Source: Xanthomonas sp. DAR 35659
Lineage (GTDB): Bacteria > Pseudomonadota > Gammaproteobacteria > Xanthomonadales > Xanthomonadaceae
Reading direction: 5' to 3'
Assembly (NCBI RefSeq): GCF_041242975.1
Contig: NZ_CP162488.1
Location: 413,501 to 477,500 of the forward strand
Length of the DNA stretch: 64,000 nucleotides
In this document: positions 28,432 to 38,903 of the stretch, piece by piece
Layout of the letters: each line of letters begins with the position of its first letter
Position numbering within the stretch: the first letter of the stretch is position 1
The notes under the pieces: model-generated
What the model was told of the DNA's origin: nothing
Databases searched by the model: none
Seen by the model: the letters and a program-made list of their open reading frames with translations, nothing else
Program-made: the position numbers and the translations under genes

Positions 28432-28751
28432 GGCATATCTCGCTGGTTGTCGCTGTGCAGGTACTCGAAACGAACGCTTCCAGCCGCGGCGCGGTCGGCG
28501 CTCGGCTGGATCGTACAACGTGCAAGGACGGTGGCGTCGGCTTCACGAACGCCCGCTCTGGCCCGGAGGACAGAGATAGGAAACCCCATTGTGCGCCTGC
28601 TACGGCCATCGTCCTTGTCTTGCTAGAGTGCAGGTCCTACCAAATTTCGCACATTTCGAGTGAAATTCCCATAAATTTGTGGCTACACAAATATGAACAA
28701 ATTCAGTCGATTGCTGCGCTAAGTCATTGAGTCGTAGATGCCGCGCGGTTT
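28432..28751. other. Upstream region of virB5, AT-rich in part
   Basis: The 320 bp between virB5 and the convergent-side lipoprotein gene hold no gene. The segment 28640-28735 is strikingly AT-rich (AATTTCGCACATTTCGAGTG, CATAAATTTGTGGC, ACAAATATGAACAAATTC) and is the likely promoter/regulatory zone for virB5-virB6-DUF4189. CATAAATTTGTG is a partial inverted repeat. No confident -35/-10 pair can be assigned. Confidence 0.45.
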
Positions 28752-29183
28752 CTAGGGATTGTTCCCTTGCTGTCCCGGCGGCACCCAGATCGCCATGCCC
28801 GCAGCCCGCTTCTGCGTGGTCGGAATGCCGATCCCCAGGCCGCCACCGACGTGGCCGCCATAGCTGCCGGCACCCACCGAGACGCCGCCGCCCGAGCGCT
28901 GCGAGGCCACGCCCATCAGGACCACGCCATTGGCGCCGAGCTTGGCGGCCTCGCGCTTGAGCCGGGCCATGGCGGCGTCGGTCTGGCCCTGGGTGCCGAA
29001 GCCGGCCGCGCTGGAGGACTCGAGCTGAGCGATGTCGATCGCGCCGGCGGGCGGGGTCGAGTAGATCTGGACCAGGGCCGGGTCGATCGGCGGCCGCGCC
29101 GCGCCGACCATCACCTTGGAGGAACTGGCGCAGCCGGCCAGCGCGAGCAGCAGCGCCAGCGGCAACAGCGGTCGGACGTTCAT
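28752..29183 (-). CDS. Small outer-membrane-type lipoprotein
   Basis: 143 residues from the ATG at 29181-29183 with lipobox LALLLALAGC (Cys18). The mature part contains DPALVQIYSTPPAGAIDIAQ, then AAMARLKREAAKLGANGVVL and a Gly-rich SVGAGSYGGHVGGGLGIGIP segment. The LKREAAKLGANGVVL pattern is common in YbjQ/SHOCT-like and related stress lipoproteins, but the family cannot be named firmly. It stands alone and faces away from the 29365 gene. Confidence 0.7.
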   Translation of the reverse strand: MNVRPLLPLALLLALAGCASSSKVMVGAARPPIDPALVQIYSTPPAGAIDIAQLESSSAAGFGTQGQTDAAMARLKREAAKLGANGVVLMGVASQRSGGGVSVGAGSYGGHVGGGLGIGIPTTQKRAAGMAIWVPPGQQGNNP

Positions 29184-29364
29184 AGCGGCACCCCCGTGGC
29201 TCGGATCACGACGCGATGATAGGCGGCGTCGGTGAATCGCGACGAACCCGCCCGTTCGCTGCGCAAGCCTGGCACGCCGGCCGTGAGCCCTGTGCCAAGA
29301 GTTGGCTTGCGCCGGCAGGGGCGCGGGGTATGGTGCGCTCTGACATCCAGCGAGGGGCGGCGGC

Positions 29365-30916
<1,552 letters not shown>

Positions 30917-30980
30917 GGCGTACCGCGAACGCGGCGCGCCGCCAAACCAGTTGCGTGGTTGGCGCCGCCAGCGCCGGCGG

Positions 30981-31646
30981 TCAGCCAAGCGTGGGCGCGG
31001 CCATCCAGGGGAATGCACGGTAGCCGCGGACCTGCAGCGGCGTGCCGATCGCACGGAAGTCGGCGGCGAGCGCGCTGGCGTGGTTGCGATCCAGCGATTC
31101 GCCCAGCAGCAGCGGCAGCGCGCGGCACCGGGGCGGGGCCTGGCCCAGCGGAATCTGCAAGTGCTCGGCGACTCGGCGCGCGACGTCCTTCAGCTGCGCC
31201 GGCGGACACGCCGCCAGGACCAGGTCGAACGAGGCGAAGATGCCTGGCCCCACGCCCAGCGCCAGGGCGATGTCCTGTTCCTCCGCAGGCGCTGCCCCCA
31301 GGGCCTCGTCGATGCCTTCCACCTGCGCGAAGGCGTCGTATTCGAGATAGTGCGCCAGCGCGCGCGCGTAATCGTCCAGCGCGGACAGCGGCCGCTGGCG
31401 TTTCTGGACGTCGAGCACGTCGGCGAAGGTGGCCGCTTCGAGGAACGTGGACAGGCCGAGCGCGCGCGCCGCCGTTCGTAGATCATCCTCGTCATCGGCT
31501 TCGCCGTGCGGCGCCAACCAGAACCGCGCGTCCAGCACGTCTGTCTCCGTCGCGTGCACCCAGCCGTAGCGTTGCCACACGTCATCGTCGTCGTTGCATG
31601 CGGCGAGCGCGTCCAGCGTCTGGCGGAGATCCAACAGTTCGATCAT
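30981..31646 (-). CDS. Hypothetical acidic cytosolic protein
   Basis: A 221-residue protein, acidic and Ala/Leu-rich, with no signal peptide or membrane segment. It opens MIELLDLRQTLDALAACNDD and contains YGWVHATETDVLDARFWLAP and a late DRNHASALAADFRAIGTPL segment. The frame has normal codon structure and a strong candidate start at 31646. I do not recognise a family. It is convergent with hemB and follows the epimerase gene on the same strand after 82 bp. Confidence 0.6.
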   Translation of the reverse strand: MIELLDLRQTLDALAACNDDDDVWQRYGWVHATETDVLDARFWLAPHGEADDEDDLRTAARALGLSTFLEAATFADVLDVQKRQRPLSALDDYARALAHYLEYDAFAQVEGIDEALGAAPAEEQDIALALGVGPGIFASFDLVLAACPPAQLKDVARRVAEHLQIPLGQAPPRCRALPLLLGESLDRNHASALAADFRAIGTPLQVRGYRAFPWMAAPTLG

Positions 31647-31728
31647 GGGCGAGGTGCGTGCAGTGCCAGGCCGCGCAGTCTAGCGGGACCTGCCGCGAAC
31701 CCGGCGCGTCGCTCTCTCACGGCGCCGG

Positions 31729-32751
31729 TCACGCCGCGTTGGGCGGAGCAGCTACCGGCGCCAGGGCGGGATCGGATGCGGCTGGCGGCAGGCAACCCAA
31801 TCCGCGCAGCGTCGCCTCCACCGCCTCGTCCAGCGGCGTGTGCGGTTCCTCGCCTAGCGTGCGCAGCAACAGCGCGTTGCGCATGCGCAGCGGATGCCGC
31901 CACAGCGGGCGCATCTCGCGCAGTTCGCGCGCCAGTGGCATGAAGGGCAGGGCCAGGGTCAGCTGCCACCACGGGAAGCGGCGGGCCCGTGGCGCCGCCA
32001 TGCCATGGCGTTGCAGCACGCGGGTGATCGCCGCGGCCATCTGTGTGCCGTCGGCGTCCCAATGCCCGCCCATGTGCAGGCGGGCGAAGGCGGGCAGGAC
32101 CGCACGCTGCTGCAGCAGCCGCAGCATGGTTCGCGCCACGTCCGGCACATAAGCCCATTGATGGCCGATGCCCGGGTCGCCCGGCAGCGTCACCGTCTGC
32201 ACGGGGCGCCCCGGCGCCACCAGGCCCTGCGCGAACCAACTGTTGCCCACGCGCGGTCCGAAGAAGTCGCCGGCACGCACCACGATGACCCGGGCGCCGT
32301 GGGCGGTCGCCGCCTGCAGCCGCCGCTCCAGTTCCACCCGGATCGCGCCCTTGCGGGTGAGCGGCGCCTGCGGCGCGTCCTCGTCCGGAGCCGGGCAGGC
32401 GTCCGGGCGGTAGTTGTAGACCGTGCCCGGCAGCACCACGGTCGCGCGTTCGGCGCAGGCGGCGGCGATGGTGTTGTCGATCATCGGCAGCACCAGCTCG
32501 GCCCAGCGCCGGTAGCCGGGCGGATTGACCGCATGCACGATCGCGTCGCAGCCGCGCGCCGCGCCCAGCACGTCGTCGCGGCGCATCGCGTCGCCGCGGT
32601 GCCAGTGGATGCCGTCGCGGAACGCGCTGGCGCTGGCCAGGCCGCGCTGCAGCGCCCGCACCTGCCAGCCGGCGTCGCGCAACTGGCGCGCCATCTCGCC
32701 GCCGATGCCGCCGCTGGCGCCCAGGACCAGGGCGGTGTGAGTGGTTGTCAT
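31729..32751 (-). CDS. NAD(P)-dependent epimerase/dehydratase-like protein
   Basis: 340 residues from the ATG at 32749-32751. The N-terminus is an extended-SDR Rossmann fold (TALVLGASGGIGGEMARQL), with DAIVHAVNPPGYRRW, LPGTVYNYRPD (YxxxN-like in place of a clear YxxxK) and VIVVRAGDFFGPRVGNSWF. This is the atypical-SDR type that modifies nucleotide sugars or reduces NAD-bound intermediates; substrate unknown. It is transcribed divergently from a LysR gene 94 bp away and is the obvious regulatory target. Confidence 0.8.
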   Translation of the reverse strand: MTTTHTALVLGASGGIGGEMARQLRDAGWQVRALQRGLASASAFRDGIHWHRGDAMRRDDVLGAARGCDAIVHAVNPPGYRRWAELVLPMIDNTIAAACAERATVVLPGTVYNYRPDACPAPDEDAPQAPLTRKGAIRVELERRLQAATAHGARVIVVRAGDFFGPRVGNSWFAQGLVAPGRPVQTVTLPGDPGIGHQWAYVPDVARTMLRLLQQRAVLPAFARLHMGGHWDADGTQMAAAITRVLQRHGMAAPRARRFPWWQLTLALPFMPLARELREMRPLWRHPLRMRNALLLRTLGEEPHTPLDEAVEATLRGLGCLPPAASDPALAPVAAPPNAA

Positions 32752-32833
32752 GGAGGCGCTCCGTGGGTGGGGAATGCCGCCAGTGTGGGCGCCCTCGGCT
32801 TGCGAAGGAATTGGCGAGCACCGCCGATCGGCT

Positions 32834-32847
32834 ATACATTTATGTAT
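32834..32847. promoter_or_regulatory. Palindrome overlapping the lysR start
   Basis: ATACATTTATGTAT has perfect ATACAT/ATGTAT half-sites around a TT centre, in an otherwise GC-rich divergent gap. It overlaps the LysR start codon at 32846. It could be an autoregulatory site or supply -10 elements. Confidence 0.4.
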
Positions 32848-33724
32848 GGACAACGACATCGGCTGGGAACTGTACCGAAGCTTCCTCGCGGTGCTGGAGG
32901 AGGGTTCGCTGTCGGCGGCGGCACGCGCGCTGGGACTGACCCAGCCCACCGTCGGCCGGCACGTGGCGGCGCTGGAGAAGGCGCTGGCGGTGCCGCTGTT
33001 CGTGCGCTCGCAAAGCGGCCTGGCGCCGACCGATGCGGCGCTGGCGTTGCGCGGCCATGCGCAGGCGATGCGCAGCATCGCCGCTTCGCTGCAGCGTGCC
33101 GCCGGCCGCCATGGCGAGGCGGTGCAGGGCACGGTACGGATTTCGGCCAGCGAGGTAATCGGCGCCGAAGTGCTGCCGCCGGTCTTGGCCGGGCTGCGTC
33201 GCGCGCATCCGCAGCTGCGGATGGAACTGGTGCTGAGCAACCGCGTGCAGGATCTGCTGCACCGGGAGGCCGACGTAGCGGTGCGCATGACCCGCCCGGA
33301 CCAGGACCTGCTCGTCACCCGCCGCATCGGCGAGGTCGCGCTGGGCCTGTATGCGCATCCGGACTACCTGGCCCGGCACGGGACGCCGCAGGACCTGGAC
33401 GCGCTCATGCAGCACGCCTTGGTCGGCTTCGACGCGGACACGCCGTTCCTGCGCGCGGCGCGTGCCGGGCTGCCGCGCTGGCGCCGCGACGCGTTCGCGC
33501 TGCGGGCCGACAGCGACCTGGCGCAACTGGCGCTGATCCGCGCCGGCTGCGGCATCGGCTTCTGCCAGGTCCCGCTGGCGCGGGGACTGACGCCGGTGCT
33601 GCCGCAGCAGGTGCGGCTGGGCCTGGACACCTGGATCACCATGCACCAGGACCTGCGCGGCAGCCCACCCTGCAGCGCCGTCTTCGCGGCGCTGGTGGAA
33701 GCGATGACCGCGCACATTGGCTGA
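32846..33724 (+). CDS. LysR-family transcriptional regulator
   Basis: 292 residues. The N-terminal winged HTH is intact (FLAVLEEGSLSAAARALGLT, QPTVGRHVAALEKAL, LFVRSQSGLAPT). The rest is a periplasmic-binding-like effector domain (VQGTVRISASEVIGAEVLPP, DVAVRMTRPDQDLLVTRRIG). The ATG at 32846 is used because it gives the standard N-terminus. Divergent orientation to the epimerase-like gene is the classic arrangement for local control by a LysR protein. Confidence 0.92.
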   Translation: MDNDIGWELYRSFLAVLEEGSLSAAARALGLTQPTVGRHVAALEKALAVPLFVRSQSGLAPTDAALALRGHAQAMRSIAASLQRAAGRHGEAVQGTVRISASEVIGAEVLPPVLAGLRRAHPQLRMELVLSNRVQDLLHREADVAVRMTRPDQDLLVTRRIGEVALGLYAHPDYLARHGTPQDLDALMQHALVGFDADTPFLRAARAGLPRWRRDAFALRADSDLAQLALIRAGCGIGFCQVPLARGLTPVLPQQVRLGLDTWITMHQDLRGSPPCSAVFAALVEAMTAHIG

Positions 33725-33978
33725 GCCATGCGTCCGCATTTCAGGTCGATGGCACGCGATACCCGCCGCGCAGCGCCCCCTCAGCCGAGCATGGCGCCAT
33801 CGCGATCCCCGATTCCCAGCCTTGCATGCGCACGCACGTGGGCCGAGTCAGTCACCCGATCGGCGCTGCATCTCAGGCAGACGGCGCATGCGCGGCCCCC
33901 ACCGCGCAGCGCCGCCAAACCTTCAGCCGACCATGCCGCCGTTACGATTTCCCATTCCCGAATCCCCACTCCCAGCTC
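33725..33978. repeat. Intergenic region with CCGAATCCCCACTCCC-type simple repeat
   Basis: The 254 bp between the convergent LysR and nuclease genes contain GATTTCCCATTCCCGAATCC and a related GATTCCCAGCC upstream. These pentamer-like CCATTCCCGAATCCCCA strings are a recurrent intergenic filler in xanthomonads. No gene is seen. Confidence 0.45.
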
Positions 33979-34731
33979 TCAAGGCATCGTCAACGCAATC
34001 GGCGTGGACTTCATCGCCGCGGAGATCGACGGGAACGGGTCCACGCTCGCCATCGTGATCACGTCGTCGATCGAGACCACGTCGCAGGTGATGCTGTCGT
34101 CGTTGACGCACAGGTAGGCCGCCGCGCCCACGCCCGGCTCGTACACCGCCTTCCACACGTATTCCGGCACTTCCACCTTGTCGGTGCCGATGGTGGCCGG
34201 CGTGTTGTCGAAGGCCGGGCCGGTGACCACATAGAGCTCGCCGCGCTGCTTGGCCAACTGCCGCACCTGCTCTTCGATGCGCGCCCATTCGCCGGTGTTG
34301 AGCTTGTGGTCCTGCGGGACCACGTTGGCCATCGAGAAGGTCTCCTTCTCCGAACTCTCGGTCGAGGCGTCGCCGGCCGGGGTCATGTGGCCGCGGTCGA
34401 AACCGGTGTTGGTGTAATCGGAACTCTTGGAGCGGTCGGCGGCGGGAATGGCGGTTTCCTCGTGGAACGAGCCGACCCGGCCGATCGCCTCGGCGCCGGC
34501 GACCTGCTGGTCGGTCAGGTGCTCGGCCGAGTACAGCGGGCCCTTGGTCACGCCCGAGGCCAGGATGGCGTATTCGGTGTGGCAGACCTCGGTGGTGCGC
34601 GCGCTCAGCGAGGCATCCACGCTCGGCGGCTTGCCGCCCGCGTACAGCGTGGCGCAACTGGTGGCGGCCATCGCCGTGTGGGCCGCGAACAGGCCGAACA
34701 GAACCAGACAACCGCGCAGGGAGAAGGACAT
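33979..34731 (-). CDS. Secreted DNA/RNA non-specific endonuclease
   Basis: 250 residues from the ATG at 34729-34731 with a signal peptide (CLVLFGLFAAHTAMA). The beta-beta-alpha-Me active site is NTGFDRGHMTPAGD (DRGH catalytic His), with the downstream metal-binding Asn in VVPQDHKLNTGEW. The NucA/NucM-type enzyme cleaves both DNA and RNA, in the periplasm or outside the cell. Cysteines near the N-terminus (SCATLY, EVCHTEY) and C-terminus (YLCVND, ITCDVV) probably form disulfides. No immunity or inhibitor gene is adjacent. Confidence 0.9.
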   Translation of the reverse strand: MSFSLRGCLVLFGLFAAHTAMAATSCATLYAGGKPPSVDASLSARTTEVCHTEYAILASGVTKGPLYSAEHLTDQQVAGAEAIGRVGSFHEETAIPAADRSKSSDYTNTGFDRGHMTPAGDASTESSEKETFSMANVVPQDHKLNTGEWARIEEQVRQLAKQRGELYVVTGPAFDNTPATIGTDKVEVPEYVWKAVYEPGVGAAAYLCVNDDSITCDVVSIDDVITMASVDPFPSISAAMKSTPIALTMP

Positions 34732-34912
34732 CGCGTACCTCGCTAACCAGGGGGAGTGAAGAAACTGGCAAGGGGCGATGTCGGAACGATGACCGTTCGA
34801 TGTGGCGTGCATGGCAACTGCGCCGCCGGTCGCGTTTTGAACGGCCGGCGGCAATACGATTGCCTGGTGACCTAAGGCTTCATCCCCGCCGCGGTCGGAC
34901 GCATTCGTATTC

Positions 34913-34931
34913 GATAAGCGTTCTCATCTAC
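34913..34931 (+). promoter_or_regulatory. Candidate Fur box
   Basis: GATAAGCGTTCTCATCTAC matches the 19-bp Fur consensus at 11 positions by eye, including both outer GATAA and TCAT parts. It lies directly before the ATG of the PepSY/flavodoxin reductase gene, where iron repression would be expected for a ferric-siderophore reductase. Confidence 0.45.
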
Positions 34932-34932
34932 A

Positions 34933-37473
34933 ATGCCGGGCCGCCTTCCGACCCCGTCCCCTGCCGTGATCAAGACGCTGTTGTTCCAGCTGCACTGGCT
35001 GCTCGGCATCAGCGCCGGGCTGGTGCTGTCGGTGATGGCGCTGAGCGGGGCCACGCTGGCGTTCGAGGACGAGATCGTGCGCTGGGCCAACCCGCCGCTG
35101 CGCGCGGCCGCTGAGCGTCATGCGGCCGGCGCCGCCCCGCTGCCGCTGGCCGAACTGGCGCGGCGCCTGGACCTGGGCGGCACGCACCGCACCACGCGCC
35201 TGCTGATCGATCCCACCGGCACCCGCCCGTCCAACGTGCGCCTGACCGGCGGCGGCGATGGCCGCCTGTACTTCGATCCCTACACCGGGCAGACCGTGCC
35301 GGAACCGCGGCTGGCCGGCTTCTTCGGTTTCGTCGAGGACCTGCATCGCTATCTGCTGGCCGGCGAGCGCGGCAAGGCCATCACCGGCGCCTGCGCGATC
35401 GTGCTGTTGTTCTTCTGCCTGTCCGGGCTGTACCTGCGCTGGCCGCGGCAATGGTGGAGCTGGCGCGCGTGGTGGGCGGTGGAATGGAAGCGGCAGGGCC
35501 GTAGCTTCCTGTGGAGCCTGCATTCGGTGATCGGCACCTGGTGCCTGGCGATCTATCTGCTGCTGGCCTTGACCGGGCTGTACTGGTCCTACGACTGGTA
35601 CCGGCAAGGCTTGGTGGCGGTGCTCGGCGGCGAGCGCGCGGACGCCGGTGGCCGCGGGCGTGGCGGAAAGCCGCCGAAGGTGGACTTCGCGCGGCTGCAG
35701 GCGGCGCTCGATGCGGTGCCTGGCGCGCGCCGCGCCTATCTGGATCTGCGCCTGCCGGCCCGCCCCGGACAACCGGCGACGGCGCGCTACCTGGTGGCCG
35801 ATCCGGCGCATAGCCGCGCCTTCGACATGGTGGAGATCGACCCGGACAGCGGCCGCGTGGCGCGCCGTGTGGACTATCGGCAGCAGCCGCTGGGCCGGCA
35901 ACTGCTGAGCAGCGTGTTCGCCCTGCACAGCGGCATTTTCTTCGGCCTGCCCGGGCGCGTGGTGGTGCTGCTGGCGGTGCTGTGCATGCCGCTGTTCTTC
36001 GTCACCGGCTGGTTGCTGTATCTGGACAGGCGGCGCAAGAAACGCGCGTTGCGCATGGCGCGCGGCGATCTGCGGCCGCTGGCGACGGCGGACGCCGCGC
36101 CCTGGCTGGTGGGATTCGCCAGCCAGAGCGGTTTCGCCGAGCGCCTGGCCTGGCAGGCGGCTGGGCAACTGCAGGCGGCCGGCCTGCCGGTGCAGGTGCA
36201 GTCGCTGGGGCAGTTGGAGATGGCGCAGTTGGGCGCCACGCGGCACGCGCTGTTCGTGGTCAGCACCTTCGGCGACGGCGAGGCGCCGGACCCGGTGCGC
36301 GCCTTCGAGAGGAAGGTGCTGCGCCAGGCGCAGGCCTTGCCCGAGTTGCGCTACGCGGTGCTGGCGCTGGGCGACCGCCAGTACGCGCGCTTCTGTGGGT
36401 TTTCGCGGCGGCTGGAGCAGTGGCTGGCCGCGCAGGGCGCGCAGGCGTTGTTCCCAGCGGTGGAGGTGGACAACGCCGACCCGCAGGCCTTGGCGCAGTG
36501 GCAGCGGCAGCTGTCCGCGGTTACCGGCGTGGCCGCGGCGGCTCCGGTGCTGCAGGCGCCGGAGCCGCTGGAGTGGCGCCTGGCCGGGCGCGCGTTGCTC
36601 AATCCCGGCAGCGCCGGCGCGCCGATCTGGCGCATCGATCTGGCGCCGCCGGCGCCGGCGGAGTGGCAGGCGGGCGACATCCTGGAAGTGCAGCCCTGTC
36701 GCGCCGCGGACGCCGTGCGGGCCTGGCTCGACGCCCATGGCGTTCCCGCCGACACGCCGGTGCGTGCCGGCGGCGTGGCGCTGCCGCTGCAGGCGGCACT
36801 GGTCGATCGCGAACTGGCGCCGCCGCCGGCGCCCCTGCGCGACCCGCAGGCCTGGCTGGACGCGCTGCCGCAACTGCCGCTGCGCGAGTACTCGATCGCC
36901 TCGGTGCCGGCCGATGGCCTGTTGCAACTGGTGGTCCGCCTGACCCAGCGCAGCGACGGCCGCGCCGGCCTGGGATCGGGCTGGCTGTGCCAGCACGCGC
37001 CGCTCGGCACCACGGTGCAGGCGCGGGTGCGCGCCAATCCGGGCTTCCGCCGGCATGGCGACGCGCCGTTGCTGCTGATCGGCAACGGCACCGGCATCGC
37101 CGGGTTACGCAGTCTGCTGCGCGAAGCCGAGCAGGCCGGCGTGCATGGCCACTGGCTGCTGTTCGGCGAGCGCAATGCCGCGCACGACGCACTGTTCGGC
37201 GCGGAACTGGATGCCTGGCGGGACAGCGGCCATCTGCGCCGGCTGGACCTGGCGTTCTCGCGCGACCAGCCCGACAAGGTCTACGTCCAGGATCGTCTGC
37301 GTGCGGCCGCCGACGCGGTGCGCGCCTGGCTCGCGCGCGGCGCCACGCTGCACGTCTGCGGCAGCCTGGAGGGCATGGCGCGTGGCGTGGACGCGGCCTT
37401 GCGCGAGATCGTGGGCGAGGAGGCGCTGGAGACGCTCAGCGCGGAAGGCAGGTATCGGCGCGACGTGTATTGA
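34933..37473 (+). CDS. PepSY-TM / flavodoxin / FNR fusion, sulfite-reductase-like flavoprotein
   Basis: 846 residues (a GTG at 34966 is an alternative start). Residues about 15-370 are a PepSY transmembrane region with four helices (LLGISAGLVLSVMALSGATL, GACAIVLLFFCLSGLYLRW, WCLAIYLLLALTGLYW, VVVLLAVLCMPLFFVTGWLL). Residues about 390-520 are a flavodoxin domain (FASQSGFAERLAWQAA, FVVSTFGDGEAPDPV, ALGDRQYARFCGF). Residues 540-846 are an FAD/NAD(P)-binding reductase (REYSIASVP, LLLIGNGTGIAGL, HVCGSLEGMARGV). The layout suggests electron flow from NADPH across the inner membrane, typically to ferric-siderophore. A Fur-like site precedes it. Confidence 0.88.
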   Translation: MPGRLPTPSPAVIKTLLFQLHWLLGISAGLVLSVMALSGATLAFEDEIVRWANPPLRAAAERHAAGAAPLPLAELARRLDLGGTHRTTRLLIDPTGTRPSNVRLTGGGDGRLYFDPYTGQTVPEPRLAGFFGFVEDLHRYLLAGERGKAITGACAIVLLFFCLSGLYLRWPRQWWSWRAWWAVEWKRQGRSFLWSLHSVIGTWCLAIYLLLALTGLYWSYDWYRQGLVAVLGGERADAGGRGRGGKPPKVDFARLQAALDAVPGARRAYLDLRLPARPGQPATARYLVADPAHSRAFDMVEIDPDSGRVARRVDYRQQPLGRQLLSSVFALHSGIFFGLPGRVVVLLAVLCMPLFFVTGWLLYLDRRRKKRALRMARGDLRPLATADAAPWLVGFASQSGFAERLAWQAAGQLQAAGLPVQVQSLGQLEMAQLGATRHALFVVSTFGDGEAPDPVRAFERKVLRQAQALPELRYAVLALGDRQYARFCGFSRRLEQWLAAQGAQALFPAVEVDNADPQALAQWQRQLSAVTGVAAAAPVLQAPEPLEWRLAGRALLNPGSAGAPIWRIDLAPPAPAEWQAGDILEVQPCRAADAVRAWLDAHGVPADTPVRAGGVALPLQAALVDRELAPPPAPLRDPQAWLDALPQLPLREYSIASVPADGLLQLVVRLTQRSDGRAGLGSGWLCQHAPLGTTVQARVRANPGFRRHGDAPLLLIGNGTGIAGLRSLLREAEQAGVHGHWLLFGERNAAHDALFGAELDAWRDSGHLRRLDLAFSRDQPDKVYVQDRLRAAADAVRAWLARGATLHVCGSLEGMARGVDAALREIVGEEALETLSAEGRYRRDVY

Positions 37474-37951
37474 GGTTGGCGGGACGTTGGTAGTGCTGGG
37501 CGGAGCAGGTGACCGGGACGTGGTGATGGCAGCGACTGCGATCGCCGCGCGTGTCCTGATCGTGGTGCGAAGCGGCGCGACGTCGCGTATCTAGCAGCTA
37601 TTGCGGTCGGGCGGGATTGCCTTGTGGGAGGGACTTCAGTCCCGACGCTTTTCGCGACCTGTGTGTCCACCGCTTCGTCTGTCGCGGCTGAAGCCGCTCC
37701 TACAGGAAGCGGCTTCGGCCGCGCGCGTTAAGGCTTTTTGTAGGAGCGGCTTCAGCCGCGACCATCACCTTAAGCGTGCAGGCATTCCAGCAGCGCCACG
37801 GCACCGCGGCCCGCGCGATGTGAGCATCGACGCGACGTGCGGCCGGCGAATGCGTGACAAGCAAGATTAGGTGAGCAATCGATCCGCACTGTCGGCGATC
37901 GGCGTGATCACGCACCTAGCGATGCCGCCCCACCGACGCCCGCAGCGCCAC
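37474..37951. repeat. Intergenic REP cluster
   Basis: This 478-bp gap carries a cluster of imperfect hairpin repeats of the GGAGCGGCTTCAGCCGC type: GTGGGAGGGACTTCAGTCCC at 37624-37646, a reverse copy at 37681-37704, a truncated GAAGCGGCTTCGGCCGCGC at 37706-37726 and a forward copy at 37739-37761. These are the same family as at 19810-19893. The rest of the gap shows no gene. Confidence 0.8.
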
Positions 37952-38851
37952 TCAACGTCCGGCGACGCACTCGTCGCTGCCGCTCGCCGCTGGCGCCTTC
38001 ATCCGGTATACGTCGCGCTTGCCGGCCTTCGGCGCCTTGGCGCTGCCGACGACCAGCAGCTCGCTCGGCTTGGAGGCATCCAGCACCGCGCCGCGGGTGT
38101 CGCCCTCGGCCCCGTTGAACGACAGCGCCAGCGGCTGCGGCTGCGCGTAGCGCCCGCCGCCGCACTGCGCCAGCAACAGTTGCGTGCCCTGCGCCGCGCG
38201 CCCGCGCGCGAACACCAGCGCGCGGCCGTTGCCCAGCCAGGCCGCATCGGATTCATCGTCGCCGCTGTTCACCCCGTCCAGCGCCCGCGGCGGGCCGAAG
38301 GCCTGGCCCTGCCACTGCGCGACGAACAGGTCCAGGCCGCCGGCACCGCCGTGGCCGTCGCTGGCGAACAGCAGCCGGGTGCCGTCCAGCGACAGCGTCG
38401 GGCTGCGGTCGTCGCCGCGCGAGTTCACCGCCGCACCGAGGTTCTGCGGCGTGCCGTAGCGGCCGTCGGCCAGGACCGGCGCGCGGTACAAATCACTGCC
38501 GCCGTGGCCGCCGGCGCGCGTGGAGGCGAAGTACAGCCAGCGCCCGTCGGCGCTGAAGAACGGGTCGGTGTCGGCGTCCGGCGAGTTCAGCGGTGCCGGC
38601 AGCGGTTGCGGATCGGCCCAGCGGCCGTCGCGCAGCGTGGCCTGCCACAGGTCGCCGCCGCCCGGTCCGCCGGCGCGGTCCGGGCTGGCCCAGACGATGC
38701 GTTGGCCGTCGGGCGACTCGCTGGCGCGGGTCTCGTCGGCCTTGGTCGAAACCACGCCCATGCCCTCGATGCCGAACTCGGAAAGCGCGAACGCCGACGG
38801 CGCGCAGAGTAAACTCGCGGCCAGCGCGAGCGTCAGGGCGGGGGTCCGCAT
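37952..38851 (-). CDS. Secreted WD40-like (PD40) beta-propeller protein
   Basis: 299 residues from the ATG at 38849-38851 with a signal peptide ([18 protein letters not shown]). Repeated blades carry the PD40/TolB signature: [33 protein letters not shown] and [19 protein letters not shown]. It is probably a periplasmic binding or scaffold protein. It is divergent from aroE, with 52 bp between the starts. Confidence 0.85.
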   Translation of the reverse strand: MRTPALTLALAASLLCAPSAFALSEFGIEGMGVVSTKADETRASESPDGQRIVWASPDRAGGPGGGDLWQATLRDGRWADPQPLPAPLNSPDADTDPFFSADGRWLYFASTRAGGHGGSDLYRAPVLADGRYGTPQNLGAAVNSRGDDRSPTLSLDGTRLLFASDGHGGAGGLDLFVAQWQGQAFGPPRALDGVNSGDDESDAAWLGNGRALVFARGRAAQGTQLLLAQCGGGRYAQPQPLALSFNGAEGDTRGAVLDASKPSELLVVGSAKAPKAGKRDVYRMKAPAASGSDECVAGR

Positions 38852-38903
38852 GTCGGATTCCTTCGGATGTCGCGACCAGTCTAAAACAACCAACGAGCGT
38901 TCC

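Noticed and set aside
34924..37056. A 710-codon frame antisense to the PepSY/flavodoxin fusion.
   Set aside because: Low-complexity His/Gln/Arg-rich translation typical of the complement of a high-GC gene; no start or domain support.
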